Positions 8,959 through 16,456 of a stretch of 64,000 nucleotides of DNA are shown in pieces. Positions within the stretch are counted from its first letter, which is position 1. The number at the start of each line of letters is the position of its first letter. The notes under the pieces are model-generated. The model was not told the DNA's origin and searched no databases. It worked only from the letters and a program-made list of their open reading frames with translations. Both the position numbers and the translations under genes were made by a program. The DNA is from Rhodobacteraceae bacterium CCMM004. Its GTDB lineage: Bacteria; Pseudomonadota; Alphaproteobacteria; Rhodobacterales; Rhodobacteraceae. The DNA lies in the NCBI GenBank assembly GCA_004005435.1, contig RZWH01000002.1, forward strand, positions 558,001 through 622,000, given 5' to 3'.

Positions 8959-10031
8959 GGGCCGACGTCGCCATCCTCGGCGGCGGAATCGCCGGGGTCT
9001 CGGCGGCCGCACGCCTGGCACCCCTGGGCAAGGTCGTGCTCTTGGAGGCCGAGGAGACGCTGGGCTACCACGCCTCGGGCCGCTCGGCCGCGATGTTTCT
9101 GGAGGACTACGGCAACGCCGTCGTCTGCGCCCTGAACCGCGCCAGCGCCGCCGACCACCGCGCCGCCGGGGTGCTCTCCCCCCGCGGCATCCTGATGGTC
9201 GGCGAGGCGCGGGACAGCGACGGTTTCGCTGCCCATGCCGCCGATCTGGGCCTCACGCCGGTGGATTTGGACCGCGCCGCGGAGATCTGGCCGATCCTGA
9301 ACCGCGCGACCGTGACCCACGCCGCCTGGCAGGCGGACGCGGCCGACCTCGACACAGACCGGCTGCTTCAGGATTTCCTCCGTCGCGCGCGGGCGGCGGG
9401 GGCCGAGATCGTCACCGGCGCGCGGATCGAGGGCCTGACGCGCGACGGCACACATTGGCAGGTCCGTTGGGAGGGCGGCGCGGTGGAGGCCGACCAGGTG
9501 GTCGACGCCGCCGGGGCCTGGGCCGACCGGGTCGCCGCCGCGGCAGGGGCCGCGCCCCTGGGGCTGCAACCCTATCGCCGCTCGATGGCGCGTCTGCCCG
9601 CCCCGGGCGGCCGCGATGTGCGCGCCTGGCCCCTGGTGCTGGGCGCCCACGACACCTGGTATGCGAAGCCGGACGCGGGCAAATGGCTGGTCTCGCCCTG
9701 CGAAGAGGATCCGATGGACCCCTTCGACGCCTGGGCCGACGACATGGTGCTGGCCGAAGGGCTGGACCGCTATGCCGCCGCCGCCACCGAGCCCGTCACT
9801 CGGGTCGAGACCGCGTGGGCGGGGCTCAGAACCTTCGCGCCCGACCGGGCCCTGGTGATCGGCCCCGACCCCGCCTGCCCGGGCTTTTGGTGGTGCGCGG
9901 GCCAGGGCGGCTATGGGTTCCAGACCGCCCCGGCGGCCAGCGCCCTCTTGGCCGATCTGATGGCGGGGCGCACGCCGGAACTGCCCGCCGAGGTGGTCGC
10001 CGCACTGGACCCCGGGCGGTTCGCGGCATGA
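8955..10031 (+). CDS. FAD-dependent D-amino acid dehydrogenase-like (DauA/DAO family)
   Basis: Flavoprotein of 358 residues. The dinucleotide motif VAILGGGIAGVSAAARL is at the N-terminus, followed by LGYHASGRSAAMFLEDYG, which closely resembles the HxSGRSAAxFxxxYG pattern of D-arginine dehydrogenase-type enzymes. The C-terminal GQGGYGFQTAPAASALLADL is the FAD/substrate segment of the DAO family. The likely reaction is oxidative deamination of a D-amino acid to the keto acid. Start and stop both overlap neighbours by four bases. Confidence 0.85.
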   Translation: MRADVAILGGGIAGVSAAARLAPLGKVVLLEAEETLGYHASGRSAAMFLEDYGNAVVCALNRASAADHRAAGVLSPRGILMVGEARDSDGFAAHAADLGLTPVDLDRAAEIWPILNRATVTHAAWQADAADLDTDRLLQDFLRRARAAGAEIVTGARIEGLTRDGTHWQVRWEGGAVEADQVVDAAGAWADRVAAAAGAAPLGLQPYRRSMARLPAPGGRDVRAWPLVLGAHDTWYAKPDAGKWLVSPCEEDPMDPFDAWADDMVLAEGLDRYAAAATEPVTRVETAWAGLRTFAPDRALVIGPDPACPGFWWCAGQGGYGFQTAPAASALLADLMAGRTPELPAEVVAALDPGRFAA

Positions 10032-10819
10032 CCGGGCGGCGCGCGTTCGTCCTGGGCGCCGCGGCGCTGGCGGCCTGCGGGCGGCGCGACCCGGCGCCGG
10101 TGCCGGTGGCGCTGCCTACGGGCCGGGTAATCCCGCCGAACTTTGGCGACAGCGACCCGCATCCCTGGGATGGCCGCGCGCCGGAAGCCTACGGCGTCCA
10201 CGGCATCGACGCCTCGCGCTGGCAGACCGGGGTGGACTGGGCACGGGTCCGGGCCGCCGGCGGCAACTTCGCGTTTCTGAAGGCGACCGAGGGCGGCGAC
10301 CGCCGCGACCCGATGATCGACAGCCACTGGGCCGGGACCGGCGCCGCCGGCATCCCCCGCGGCGCCTACCACGTCTACTATCTGTGCACCTCGCCCGAGC
10401 GGCAGGCCGAGTGGTTCCTGAACGAGGCGCCCGGCGGCCCCGGCGCCCTGCCCGCGGTGCTCGACGCCGAGTGGAACCCGCGCTCGCCCACCTGCCGCAT
10501 CCGCCCGCCGGGGGACGAGGTGCGCGACGTGCTGAGCCAATGGCTGCGCCTCGTCCAGAGGGCGACGGGGCAGCGGCCCATCGTCTACACGACGCCCGAC
10601 TACTGGGCCGACAACGACCTCGGCCGCATGGGCGAAGAGTTCTGGCTGCGCTCCACCGCCGGACACCCGGGGCAGGTCTATCCCGGCGCCCGCTGGCGGT
10701 TCTGGCAATACACCGCGACCGGCATCGTGCCCGGCGTGCCCGGTCCCTGCGACATCAACGTCTTCAACGGCTCCCCCGCCGCCTGGCAAACCTGGCTCGC
10801 CGCCCGCCAACAGCGGTAG
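10028..10819 (+). CDS. GH25-type lysozyme-like lipoprotein
   Basis: Predicted 263-residue glycosyl hydrolase family 25 (muramidase) protein. The N-terminus MTGRRAFVLGAAALAAC has a lipobox LAAC (Cys17), so it should be a lipoprotein; RRAF also resembles a Tat signal. The barrel starts with GVHGIDASRWQTGVDWARV, then NFAFLKATEGGD, and PAVLDAEWNPR holds the family acidic residues (D and E of DAEW). WRFWQYTATGIVPGVPGPCDINVFNG is the usual GH25 C-terminal strand. Expected role: cleaving peptidoglycan MurNAc-GlcNAc bonds at the cell surface. It overlaps the flavoprotein gene, so wall cleavage and D-amino-acid oxidation may be linked. Confidence 0.87.
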   Translation: MTGRRAFVLGAAALAACGRRDPAPVPVALPTGRVIPPNFGDSDPHPWDGRAPEAYGVHGIDASRWQTGVDWARVRAAGGNFAFLKATEGGDRRDPMIDSHWAGTGAAGIPRGAYHVYYLCTSPERQAEWFLNEAPGGPGALPAVLDAEWNPRSPTCRIRPPGDEVRDVLSQWLRLVQRATGQRPIVYTTPDYWADNDLGRMGEEFWLRSTAGHPGQVYPGARWRFWQYTATGIVPGVPGPCDINVFNGSPAAWQTWLAARQQR

Positions 10820-10843
10820 GCGGGGCGCGTCGCCCTTTCACCG

Positions 10844-11031
10844 AGCCGCGCGACCGCCGACCCGCGGGGTGGCGGTCCGCCCCGGTGAGCGGCGCGATTT
10901 ATCGCAGCCGTTGTAGCTCGACGCCCAAGCTTCGCGCCAACGGCACCCAACCGCCGCCCCGGTGGGGCGGGTCGACGGTCGCGCGGCGGCCTGACGGCCT
11001 TGTTCCGCGCGGGGAACGGCTCGGCCGTCGG
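10844..11031. repeat. Dispersed intergenic repeat A, copy 1
   Basis: About 188 bases beginning AGCCGCGCGACCGCCGACCC and ending near GCTCGGCCGTCGG. Copy 2 lies exactly 240 bases downstream with few differences; copy 3 is at 59738-59947. Conserved inner blocks are GCGATTTATCGCAGCCGTTG, GACGCCCAAGCTTCGCGCCA and CTTGTTCCGCGCGGGGA. On the minus strand the repeats are free of stops and translate to similar peptides (ending ATTAAINRAA), but I see no sign of a real gene. It lies between convergent genes. Confidence 0.85.
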
Positions 11032-11083
11032 TATGGAATGGCAATCAGCGCCGACGATGTGCCTCGCTCCCTGCGGAGTGCAA

Positions 11084-11271
11084 AGCCGCGCGGCCGCCGA
11101 CCCGCGGGGTGGCAGTCCGAACCCCTGAGCGGCGCGATTTATGGCAGCCGTTGTAGCTTGACGCCCAAGCTTCGCGCCAACGGCACCCAACCGCCGCCCC
11201 GGTGGGGCGGGTCGGCGGTCGCGCGGCGGCCTGACGGCCTTGTTCCGCGCGGGGAGCGGGTCGGACGTCGG
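11084..11271. repeat. Dispersed intergenic repeat A, copy 2
   Basis: Direct copy of the 10844 element, nearly identical over about 188 bases at a 240-base period. The 52-base spacer contains GTGCCTCGCTCC (11060 region), whose reverse complement GGAGCGAGGCAC recurs at 11343-11354, so the pair is also embedded in an inverted arrangement. The remainder of the gap to 11367 holds no gene I can support. Confidence 0.85.
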
Positions 11272-11367
11272 AGCGAAGCCACCCCAGGCACCTTGCGGCA
11301 GTCTGACGGCCTTAACCCGCGCTTGGAGACGCTCCAACGACGGAGCGAGGCACATGCAGTCGTCCCG

Positions 11368-13863
11368 CTACCCGTCGACCCGGATGCGGGCGTTGTCGGG
11401 GTCGTGGGGGCTGTCCTCGACCACCTCGGCGGGCCAGAGGCGGTCCAGCATCCTGACCTGCAACCGCGTCCCCGGCGCCGCCCGGTCTGGCGCAACATAG
11501 CCCATGCCGATGGACCGGCCGAACGCGACCGAATAGCCGCCGGAGGTCAGCCGCCCCACCCGCGTCGCGCCGTCGTAGAGCGCCTCGCGCCCCCACGGAT
11601 CGGCGTCCTCGGGCCCATCGATCAGCAGCGTGACGCAGCACGAGCGGATCCCCGTCTCCTCCATCGCCGCCTTGCCGTGGAAGTCCTTGGACAGGTCGAC
11701 GAACCGGTCCAGCCCTGCCTCCAGCGGAGTCGCGTCGCGGCCGAGTTCGGTGCCGAAGGCGCGATAGGACTTCTCCTGCCTCAGCCAGTTCTGCGCCCGC
11801 GCGCCCACGGGTTTCAGACCCTGCGGCGCCCCCGCCTCCATCAGCCGGTCCCACAGATAGGTCTGCATCTCGATGGGATGGTGCAGCTCCCACCCCAGCT
11901 CGCCGGTATAGGCGACGCGGACGGCGCGGACGGGGCACATGCCCAACTCGATCTCCCGCACCGACAGCCAGGGAGAGCGCTTGTTCGACAGCACCGTCGC
12001 GGGCTCGGCATCCCGAACCAGCGCGCCCAGGACGTCGCGCGACCTCGGCCCGGCGAGGGCAAAGACCCCCCACTTGGTCGTGGCGTCCTCGACCTCGATC
12101 CGGCCGAAACGCGCCTCCTCGGCCGCCACCGCCTTGAGCACATAATCCTGGTCGTAAGCGTGCCAGGCCCCCGCCGAGATCAGCGTATAGTCCTCATCCC
12201 CGGTCCGCAGGATGGTGTATTCGGTCCGCACCGTCCCGGCCGCGGTCAGCGCATAGGTCAGGTTGATCCGCCCCACCTTGGGCAGCCGGTTGGTGGTGAA
12301 CCAGTCGAGAAACGCCGTCGCCCCGGCGCCGCGCACCCGATGCTTGGCAAAGGCGGTGGCGTCGATCAGGCCGGCCCCCTCGCGGATCGCGCGGGCCTCC
12401 TCCACAGCGTGGGGCCACCAGCCGCCGCGCCGGAACGACCGCGCGTCGTGGTCGAAGCTGTCGGGCGCGCCCACCGGCCCGTAGTAGTTCGGCCGTTCCC
12501 ACCCGTTGACCTGGCCGAACTGGGCGCCCAGCACCTTCTGCCGGTCATAGGCGGGGGCGGTGCGCAGGGGCCGCGCGGCCGGCCGCTCTTCGTCGGGGTG
12601 GTGGAGGACGTAGACGTGGTCGTAGGCCTCCTCGTTCTTGGCCACCGCATAGTCGGTGGTCATCCACGGGCCAAAGCGGCGGGGGTCCAGCGAGGCCATG
12701 TCGATCTCGGCCTCGCCTTCGGTCATCAACTGCGCGAGGTAGTGGCCGGTGCCCCCGGCGGCGGTGATGCCGAAGGAAAAACCCTCGGCCAGCCACATGT
12801 TGCGCAGCCCCGGTGCCGGCCCGACCAGAGGGTTGCCGTCGGGGGTGTAGCAGATCGGCCCGTTGAAATCGTCTTTGAGCCCCACCTCTTCCGACGATGG
12901 GATCCGGTGGATAAAGGACATGTATTCCGCCTCGATCCGCTCCAGGTCCAATGGGAACAGATCGGCACGAAAGCTGTCGGGCACGCCGTAGCGGAACCGC
13001 GCCGGGGCGCCCTTTTCGTAGGGGCCGAGGATCCAGCCGCCGCGCTCTTCGCGGACGTACCATTTGGCGTCGGCGTCGCGCAGGACCGGGTGCTGGGGGT
13101 TGTCCTCGCGCCAGGCGACCAGGGCGGGGTCGGGCTCGGTCACGATGAACTGGTGCTCGACGGGGATCGCCGGGATCTTGATGCCCAGTTGCCGCGCCGT
13201 GCGCTGGGCGTGGTTGCCGGTCGCGGTCACCACATGCTCGGCACGGACCGTCACCCGCTCGTCCAAGGCGATGAGATTGCCGCCTTTTTCGCCCATGCGC
13301 ACCAGCTCCACCTCCCAGGCGGCGCCGGTCCAGGTGTAGCGGTCCACCTGCCATTTCCGTTCGATGACCGCGCCGTGCTGTCGGGCGCCCTTGGCCATGG
13401 CCATGGTGACGTCGGCGGGGTTGATGTAGCCGTCGGTGGGGTGGAGGATCGCACCCTCCAGGTCGTCGGTCCGGACCAGCGGCCAGCGCTCGGCGATCTG
13501 GGCGGGTGTCAGCCATTCATAGGGGATGCCCACCGTCTCGGCCGTGGCGGCGTAGAGCATGTATTCGTCCATCCGCGCCCGGGTCTGGGCCATGCGCAGA
13601 TTGCCGACCACGAAGAAGCCGGGGTTGAGCCCGGTCTCTTCCTCCAAGGTCTTGTAGAACTTGATGGAATGGTCGTGGATGTGGGACGTGGCATAGGACA
13701 TGTTGAAGTAGGGCAAGAGCCCCGCGGCGTGCCAGGTGGAGCCCGAGGTCAGTTCGTCGCGCTCGACCAGCATCGTGTCCCAGCCCGCGCGGGCCAGGTG
13801 ATAGGCGATGGCGGTGCCCACCGCGCCGCCGCCCACGATCAGTGCCCGCACATCCGTCTTCAT
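11368..13863 (-). CDS. Dimethylglycine/sarcosine dehydrogenase-like FAD protein with GcvT domain
   Basis: An 831-residue two-part enzyme. The N-terminal half is a DAO-type FAD domain: ALIVGGGAVGTAIAYHLARAG at the start and GSTWHAAGLL (H45), the motif in which the family His covalently carries FAD. The C-terminal half is a folate-binding aminomethyltransferase (GcvT) domain, with AYTGELGWELHHP and a terminal SGGYSVAFGRSIGMGYV strand. Family members oxidatively demethylate dimethylglycine, sarcosine or related methylamines and pass the one-carbon unit to tetrahydrofolate. The precise substrate cannot be read from sequence. It stands alone, convergent with the GH25 gene and divergent from the Phd-like gene. 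Confidence 0.9.
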   Translation of the reverse strand: MKTDVRALIVGGGAVGTAIAYHLARAGWDTMLVERDELTSGSTWHAAGLLPYFNMSYATSHIHDHSIKFYKTLEEETGLNPGFFVVGNLRMAQTRARMDEYMLYAATAETVGIPYEWLTPAQIAERWPLVRTDDLEGAILHPTDGYINPADVTMAMAKGARQHGAVIERKWQVDRYTWTGAAWEVELVRMGEKGGNLIALDERVTVRAEHVVTATGNHAQRTARQLGIKIPAIPVEHQFIVTEPDPALVAWREDNPQHPVLRDADAKWYVREERGGWILGPYEKGAPARFRYGVPDSFRADLFPLDLERIEAEYMSFIHRIPSSEEVGLKDDFNGPICYTPDGNPLVGPAPGLRNMWLAEGFSFGITAAGGTGHYLAQLMTEGEAEIDMASLDPRRFGPWMTTDYAVAKNEEAYDHVYVLHHPDEERPAARPLRTAPAYDRQKVLGAQFGQVNGWERPNYYGPVGAPDSFDHDARSFRRGGWWPHAVEEARAIREGAGLIDATAFAKHRVRGAGATAFLDWFTTNRLPKVGRINLTYALTAAGTVRTEYTILRTGDEDYTLISAGAWHAYDQDYVLKAVAAEEARFGRIEVEDATTKWGVFALAGPRSRDVLGALVRDAEPATVLSNKRSPWLSVREIELGMCPVRAVRVAYTGELGWELHHPIEMQTYLWDRLMEAGAPQGLKPVGARAQNWLRQEKSYRAFGTELGRDATPLEAGLDRFVDLSKDFHGKAAMEETGIRSCCVTLLIDGPEDADPWGREALYDGATRVGRLTSGGYSVAFGRSIGMGYVAPDRAAPGTRLQVRMLDRLWPAEVVEDSPHDPDNARIRVDG

Positions 13864-13947
13864 CGGCCCCTCCGTTCTGCGTTGCAGGGATTTGGCGCAG
13901 ATTTCGCGGGCGGGGCAACGGCGGCGCGACGGGTTATGGCGGGAAAG

Positions 13948-14021
13948 CGACCGAACGGTCGGGGAGCGGCGTTTTCACCGGTTCGAACGAGGCTCGGGCG
14001 GCCGGTTCTCCGGTTCGTACG
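13948..14021. promoter_or_regulatory. Candidate operators before the Phd-like gene
   Basis: Two motifs sit in the 178-base divergent gap. CGACCGAACGGTCG (13948-13961) is a perfect six-base inverted repeat around AA, like a TetR-type operator. CCGGTTCGAACG (13978-13989) and CCGGTTCGTACG (14010-14021) are direct repeats 32 bases apart, just ahead of the ATG at 14042. Phd-type antitoxins often bind such repeats at their own promoters; binding here is inference. Confidence 0.4.
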
Positions 14022-14041
14022 CAGCCCACTGGAGGTGCCCC

Positions 14042-14428
14042 ATGTCCGATCCCGGCCCGATCCGCCTGACCGTGTCCGAGGCCCGGTCCAACCTCGCCTG
14101 GCTGGTGCTCCAGGTGCAGGACCCGCGGTCCTATGCGGTTCTGACCCGCCATGGCAAGCCGGTGGCCGCCATGGTCTCCATGGCCGAACTGCGCCGGATC
14201 TGGGGCGAGCAGGACGGGGACGAGGGGGTGCCGGGCGTGCTCTGGCGCTGGTGCCGCACCCGCTGGCGGTCGTTGCGCCCCGGCGGGTTCATCGTCGGCC
14301 GGTCGGGCAAGCTGGTGTCGATGAGCGAGGCGGCCTACGAGGTGCGGGAGATCCAGCGGGCGCGGAAGGCGGAACGTGCGGTGCTGAAGGCGGCAGGGGT
14401 GGAGGGGGTGAAGGGTGGGGAGCGGTGA
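14042..14428 (+). CDS. Phd/YefM antitoxin-like protein, orphan
   Basis: 128-residue protein. The N-terminal half, IRLTVSEARSNLAWLVLQVQDPRSYAVLTRHGKPVAAMVSMAELRRIW, matches the Phd/YefM fold (short strand, helix, then the HGKPVAAMVSM strand pair). The C-terminal half (GGFIVGRSGKLVSMSEAAYEVREIQRARKAERAVLKAAG) is not a recognised toxin-neutralising tail. No toxin gene follows: the next gene is an AT-rich DUF4062 protein on the same strand 125 bases on. It may act as a stand-alone DNA-binding regulator. ATG at 14042 is chosen because the fold begins there and a ggaggtgcccc stretch precedes it. Confidence 0.75.
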   Translation: MSDPGPIRLTVSEARSNLAWLVLQVQDPRSYAVLTRHGKPVAAMVSMAELRRIWGEQDGDEGVPGVLWRWCRTRWRSLRPGGFIVGRSGKLVSMSEAAYEVREIQRARKAERAVLKAAGVEGVKGGER

Positions 14429-14553
14429 GGGGGCTTATCCGATTTGAAAGAATGCGGGGTTTGCGATAGAAGGCGGAGGGGTTCCAGTACGACGAACTGC
14501 GAAGATATCCTTGCAGCGGATTTGTGCGGAGAAACTTCTTTGAAGGGGTGAGA

Positions 14554-15732
14554 ATGCCCAGTAACATCACAAGATATACCGCCTTCATTTCCAGCCCGTC
14601 TGATCTAAAGGATGAGCGCGCAGCAGTCAGAGCCGAGATCGAAAAACTCAATGATGACTTTGGTTCGAACGAGAACTGGGAAGTTCGACCACTGATGTGG
14701 GAACATGACGTATCACCAGAAACTGGCTCCGACCCTCAAAGCATCATATCAAGCCAAATTGGTGGAAGCTACGACTTCTTTGTCGGCCTAATGTGCGCAC
14801 GCTTCGGCACTCCAACGTCTCAATTTGGTAGTGGAACTGAGGAAGAGTTCCACAACGCGCTGACACGCCAACGCAACGGAGAGCGTGTGTCTATACACTT
14901 CTTCTTCAAAGAACCTAGAAACTCAGCGGTCCCAATTACCGCTGAGGAACTTATCAAGGTTCAGGAGTTCAAGAGCACAATTTCAAACTTCTCTATATAT
15001 AAAGAGTTTAGCGAGATTGCTGATTTGCAACGAGCAGTCCGACTAACGCTCTTGCATTTTATTAAAGAGCGGGAGGGCGAGAGGTCTGAAAGCCTCAGCG
15101 CCAATGAGCTCGGAACCGACACAGGGGCACGATCTCCCGCCCCGGATCAGACCGCTTTCGCAGATCAAGTGGACGAGGAGGATACTCCTGGCCTCCTTGA
15201 CTTGGCACTAGATGCTGAAGAAGGGATGGAAAACTTCAGCCTGCACCTCGACGAGATGAACCCGTCTGTACTTGCTTTTAAGGCTGTTTTAGAAGTTGCG
15301 TTAGATCGGCTTGAGCGGGCGAAGGGCGACAAGAAAGGTTCGAGGAGGATTATTAACGGCCTCGCTTTTCAAATGAACACCTACGCCAGAGAGATTAGCG
15401 TATCTGCTGAACTTGCTAGAGAAAGATTAGAGGTGGCTCTAGACTCACTTGAGAGCATGATTGCCCTTTCCATTCGAGATGGCAGCGAAGATTCCATCGG
15501 CTTCCCAAATCAGCTACAACTTCTACTGATGCTAAAAGAAGGAATGATAAATCTTGAGAAAGCCGTAACTCCGATTAACGCGGCCATTGCCGGTTACCCT
15601 CGCCTAACCAAAGAGCTCAATATCGCTAGAAGGAATGTACTTGCTGCCCACGACAAAATATCGCATTTCTGCGAGTCCGGAGCTACAAAAATTGAAGGAA
15701 TTGAACTAATGATGCGCGGCGCAAGTTTCTAG
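14554..15732 (+). CDS. DUF4062 domain protein, AT-rich and probably acquired
   Basis: 392-residue protein of unknown function. The N-terminal domain (about residues 4-150) fits DUF4062: RYTAFISSPSDLKDERAAVR, then WEVRPLMWE, SDPQSIISSQIGGSYDFFVGLMCARFGTPT and GTEEEFHNAL. DUF4062 is a Rossmann/TIR-like module often fused to NTPases in bacterial conflict proteins; here no P-loop follows. The C-terminal half (residues 215-390) is helical and acidic, without signal or membrane segment. Base composition differs sharply from the surroundings: many AT-ending codons (ATA, AAA, TTT, AGA), otherwise almost absent in this window. ATG at 14554 follows GAAGGGGTGAGA, a better site than the GTG at 14524. It stands next to a displaced lepA 3' end. 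Function unknown; defence is a hypothesis only. Confidence 0.75.
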   Translation: MPSNITRYTAFISSPSDLKDERAAVRAEIEKLNDDFGSNENWEVRPLMWEHDVSPETGSDPQSIISSQIGGSYDFFVGLMCARFGTPTSQFGSGTEEEFHNALTRQRNGERVSIHFFFKEPRNSAVPITAEELIKVQEFKSTISNFSIYKEFSEIADLQRAVRLTLLHFIKEREGERSESLSANELGTDTGARSPAPDQTAFADQVDEEDTPGLLDLALDAEEGMENFSLHLDEMNPSVLAFKAVLEVALDRLERAKGDKKGSRRIINGLAFQMNTYAREISVSAELARERLEVALDSLESMIALSIRDGSEDSIGFPNQLQLLLMLKEGMINLEKAVTPINAAIAGYPRLTKELNIARRNVLAAHDKISHFCESGATKIEGIELMMRGASF

Positions 15733-15844
15733 CAAGATCAATTCCTCCTCCCGGACTTGCAGTTAGGGCGGCTGCAACTGGCCAGTTCGGAGATGCGCCT
15801 TAAAGTGGACAGCCGATTTGGCGGAAGTAGCACACTACGACTTC

Positions 15845-15932
15845 CTACCCATCCATCTTCAACGCATTGATGAACGCCTCCTGAGGTATATCAACCTTCC
15901 CGAACTGGCGCATCTTCTTCTTGCCCGCCTTC
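15845..15932 (-). pseudogene. Duplicated 3' end of lepA (fragment)
   Basis: The minus strand here encodes a [20 protein letters not shown] stretch continuing INALKMDG and a TAG stop, the same as the C-terminus of LepA except the last residue (S in lepA). Positions 15852-15932 align with 16464-16544 without gaps. Within the aligned codons the differences fall at third positions and are silent (for example GTT/GTC, GAT/GAC, ATA/ATC, CCT/CCG, AAT/AAC), with the fragment using AT-ending codons. It lacks the rest of the gene. It looks like an attachment-site or recombination remnant. Confidence 0.85.
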
Positions 15933-15956
15933 AGCCTTTCCCGGCACGCGACCCCC

Positions 15957-16205
15957 TCACGCCGCTCGTTCCCCCTCCGCCGTCCGGTCGCCCTGCCCCG
16001 CCAGAAGTCCCGCCACGGAGATGTCCTCGTCAAGCGCCTGCCAATGCAGGCCGAAGGCGCCGATCTCGACGGCGGCGCGGGCGGCGGGGGGCGCGGCCAG
16101 GAGGCGGGGGAACCAGGCGAGCGGGACGCCGAGGGTGCGCCCGTCGGACAGAGCCACCCACATGGTGTCGTCGTCGAAGGTCACGCGCTCAGCCGAAATG
16201 GTCAT
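15957..16205 (-). CDS. DUF2442 family protein
   Basis: 82-residue protein. [37 protein letters not shown] fits DUF2442, whose members carry a small strand-rich domain with DGRxxxxPLxWFPRL. It overlaps the upstream DUF4160 gene by 17 bases, so the two are translated together. The families are often neighbours, and the pair has a toxin-antitoxin-like layout, but activity is not established as far as I know. Codon use is GC-rich and host-like, unlike the DUF4062 gene beyond the lepA fragment. Confidence 0.82.
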   Translation of the reverse strand: MTISAERVTFDDDTMWVALSDGRTLGVPLAWFPRLLAAPPAARAAVEIGAFGLHWQALDEDISVAGLLAGQGDRTAEGERAA

Positions 16206-16431
16206 GCCAGGCCTCCTCGATCTCGCCCGCCCGATCCGCCACCACCCCTGCCAGTCTGCGCAGGGTGCGGGCGTCGAACCCGGCGCTGCGGGCCAGCCGG
16301 ACCTCCGGCGTCACCCAGAATTTCGCTTCGCCGCCATCCTTGCGCACGTGCACATGCACCGGTTCGCGCGGATCGCCCTCGTTGGAGTAGAAGAAGAAGC
16401 GATACCCGTCCCAGCGAAAGATCGTCGGCAT
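16189..16431 (-). CDS. DUF4160 family protein
   Basis: 80-residue protein of the DUF4160 family: MPTIFRWDGYRFFFYSNEGD, then EPVHVHVRKDGGEAKFWV and a C-terminal helix ending EEAWHDHFG. The order RFFFYSxE...PxHxHV...AKFW is the family pattern. It is the upstream partner of the DUF2442 gene and lies 25 bases after the lepA stop on the same strand. The pair sits entirely between the two copies of the lepA 3' end, as if inserted as a cassette. Confidence 0.85.
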   Translation of the reverse strand: MPTIFRWDGYRFFFYSNEGDPREPVHVHVRKDGGEAKFWVTPEVRLARSAGFDARTLRRLAGVVADRAGEIEEAWHDHFG

Positions 16432-16456
16432 GGGGCGAGCATAGCGTCGGGCGCGA

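Noticed and set aside
10678-11355. Minus-strand frame across both repeat A copies (225 codons)
   Set aside because: It consists of the repeat translated twice plus GH25 antisense; no ribosome site or known family. Kept only as a property of the repeat.
10384-14469. Very long plus-strand open frame of 1361 codons
   Set aside because: It runs antisense to the well-supported 831-residue dehydrogenase and through repeats; its translation is Arg/Gly/Pro-rich without motifs. Long spurious frames are expected at this GC content. The same applies to the long frames opposite urtB/urtC, the urease operon, lepA and the BMP ATPase.
14554-15732. STAND/Avs-type defence ATPase
   Set aside because: Only the DUF4062-like N-terminus is present; no P-loop, Walker B or repeat sensor region follows.
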